A DNA stretch of 5,890 nucleotides from an uncultured Rhodanobacter sp. (GTDB lineage: Bacteria; Pseudomonadota; Gammaproteobacteria; Xanthomonadales; Rhodanobacteraceae): contig CALCWL010000145.1 of the NCBI GenBank assembly GCA_937906285.1, forward strand, positions 1 through 5,890, in the 5' to 3' direction. A program made the translations under genes and the position numbers. This document shows, piece after piece, positions 5,342 to 5,890 of the stretch. How positions within the stretch are numbered: the first letter of the stretch is position 1; each line of letters begins with the position of its first letter. The notes under the pieces are model-generated. The model ran no database searches, was not told the DNA's origin, and was given only the letters and a program-made list of their open reading frames with translations.

Positions 5342-5890
5342 TTACTGCAGTGCCTTTTCCGCGTCGACGATGGCCACGCCCTGCATCTGGCCCAGCAGGC
5401 TGTCGAACCACGGCTTGTGGGTGGCGCCGACGATGCACAGCACGCGGGCGCCGGGACGTTCGCGAAATGCCGCGCGCACGTTGGCCACCATGCGCAGGTT
5501 GCGCGTCTCCCAGCCGGCGACGTAGATGCGCGCCAGGCGGGCGGGTGACTTCTCGCGCATCGCCGCGCCCATGTCGGCGTCGATCTGCCTGCGCAGGACT
5601 TCCGGCCGGTTGATGAAGCGGTACAGCGCGAGCATGTCGCCGCGACGGGTGAGCGCCTCCTGCTGTTTGCGGTCCGCGGCGACTTCGTCCGCGGCGGTGG
5701 TCCATGCGGCGCGGATGGCGTTGGCGTAGGCCGGCACGTCGGGCACGTCGACGTTGTCGCCGGTGTGGTCGTCGACCGGATACACGCGTTGCAGGCCAAG
5801 CCGTGCAGCGAGGCGCGCGGCGATCTGCAGGTCTTCGCCGTTTCGCGTCTGCAGTTCGCGCAGGCGGGTGGCCAGCGCATCGTCCAGGCC
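5342..5890 (-). CDS. DUF5694 family protein, C-terminal part (N-terminus off window)
   Basis: The last 182 residues of a protein whose start lies beyond position 5890; stop TAA at 5342-5344. Numbering from the first visible residue, LAARLGLQRVYPVDDHTGDN (28-47), YVAGWETRNLRMVANVRAAF (123-142) and RVLCIVGATHKPWFDSLL (149-166) match the C-terminal pattern I know for DUF5694: W-x-x-RN, then a strand ending in GxxH. The same RN and GxxH pair is found in the TraB/Tiki/EreA/ChaN-like superfamily, in which the GxxH histidine belongs to the active or metal site. A hydrolase-like role is therefore possible, but not shown for DUF5694. The first part of the family domain (the strand with the GTxH-type motif and the conserved glutamates) is not in the window, so the catalytic set and any signal peptide cannot be judged. 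It is the upstream gene of a likely two-gene operon with the lipoprotein 18 bases downstream. Confidence 0.85.
   Translation of the reverse strand, partial: GLDDALATRLRELQTRNGEDLQIAARLAARLGLQRVYPVDDHTGDNVDVPDVPAYANAIRAAWTTAADEVAADRKQQEALTRRGDMLALYRFINRPEVLRRQIDADMGAAMREKSPARLARIYVAGWETRNLRMVANVRAAFRERPGARVLCIVGATHKPWFDSLLGQMQGVAIVDAEKALQ

Noticed and set aside
4704..5705. A 333-codon minus-strand frame overlapping the lipoprotein and DUF5694 genes
   Set aside because: It is out of frame with both genes and lacks domains; the called frames show a lipobox and DUF5694 motifs.

Overview
The window is very GC-rich, with strong G/C preference at third codon positions. It carries a run of chromosomal genes whose families (SBP-PAS-GGDEF sensor, LysR regulator, DUF4865, periplasmic cupin, DUF2884-like lipoprotein, DUF5694) suggest a gammaproteobacterium of the Xanthomonadales, such as Rhodanobacter, Dyella or Luteibacter relatives. 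That placement is inferred from family recognition and composition only. I see no tRNA or rRNA gene, insertion sequence, CRISPR array or attachment site. No gene-free stretch exceeds about 145 bases.

Layout. (1) Positions 1-2433, minus strand: a large membrane sensor cut off at its C-terminus by the window edge. Its order is signal peptide, periplasmic SBP_bac_3-type domain, one transmembrane helix, three PAS domains, and a GGDEF domain whose signature has decayed to GGGTF. (2) Positions 2576-3496, minus strand: a LysR-family regulator. (3) Positions 3600-4166, plus strand: a DUF4865 protein divergent from the regulator across a 103-base control region that holds a dyad and a plausible promoter. 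(4) Positions 4267-4755, plus strand: a small, probably exported cupin. (5) Positions 4775-5323, minus strand: a lipoprotein convergent with the cupin gene. (6) Positions 5342-5890, minus strand: the C-terminal part of a DUF5694 protein, 18 bases upstream of the lipoprotein and likely in the same operon.

How they may work together. The LysR regulator most likely controls itself and the divergent DUF4865 gene, perhaps with the cupin downstream. The DUF5694-lipoprotein pair looks like an independent cell-envelope transcription unit. The sensor probably reads a small periplasmic solute and passes the signal through its PAS domains to a cyclic-di-GMP output. The visible GGDEF half should not make c-di-GMP, so any output probably depends on what follows beyond position 1; an EAL domain is the usual possibility. 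I found no clear evidence of a wholly new multi-gene system. The most notable points are the decayed GGDEF, the LysR/DUF4865 control region, and the DUF5694-lipoprotein pair.
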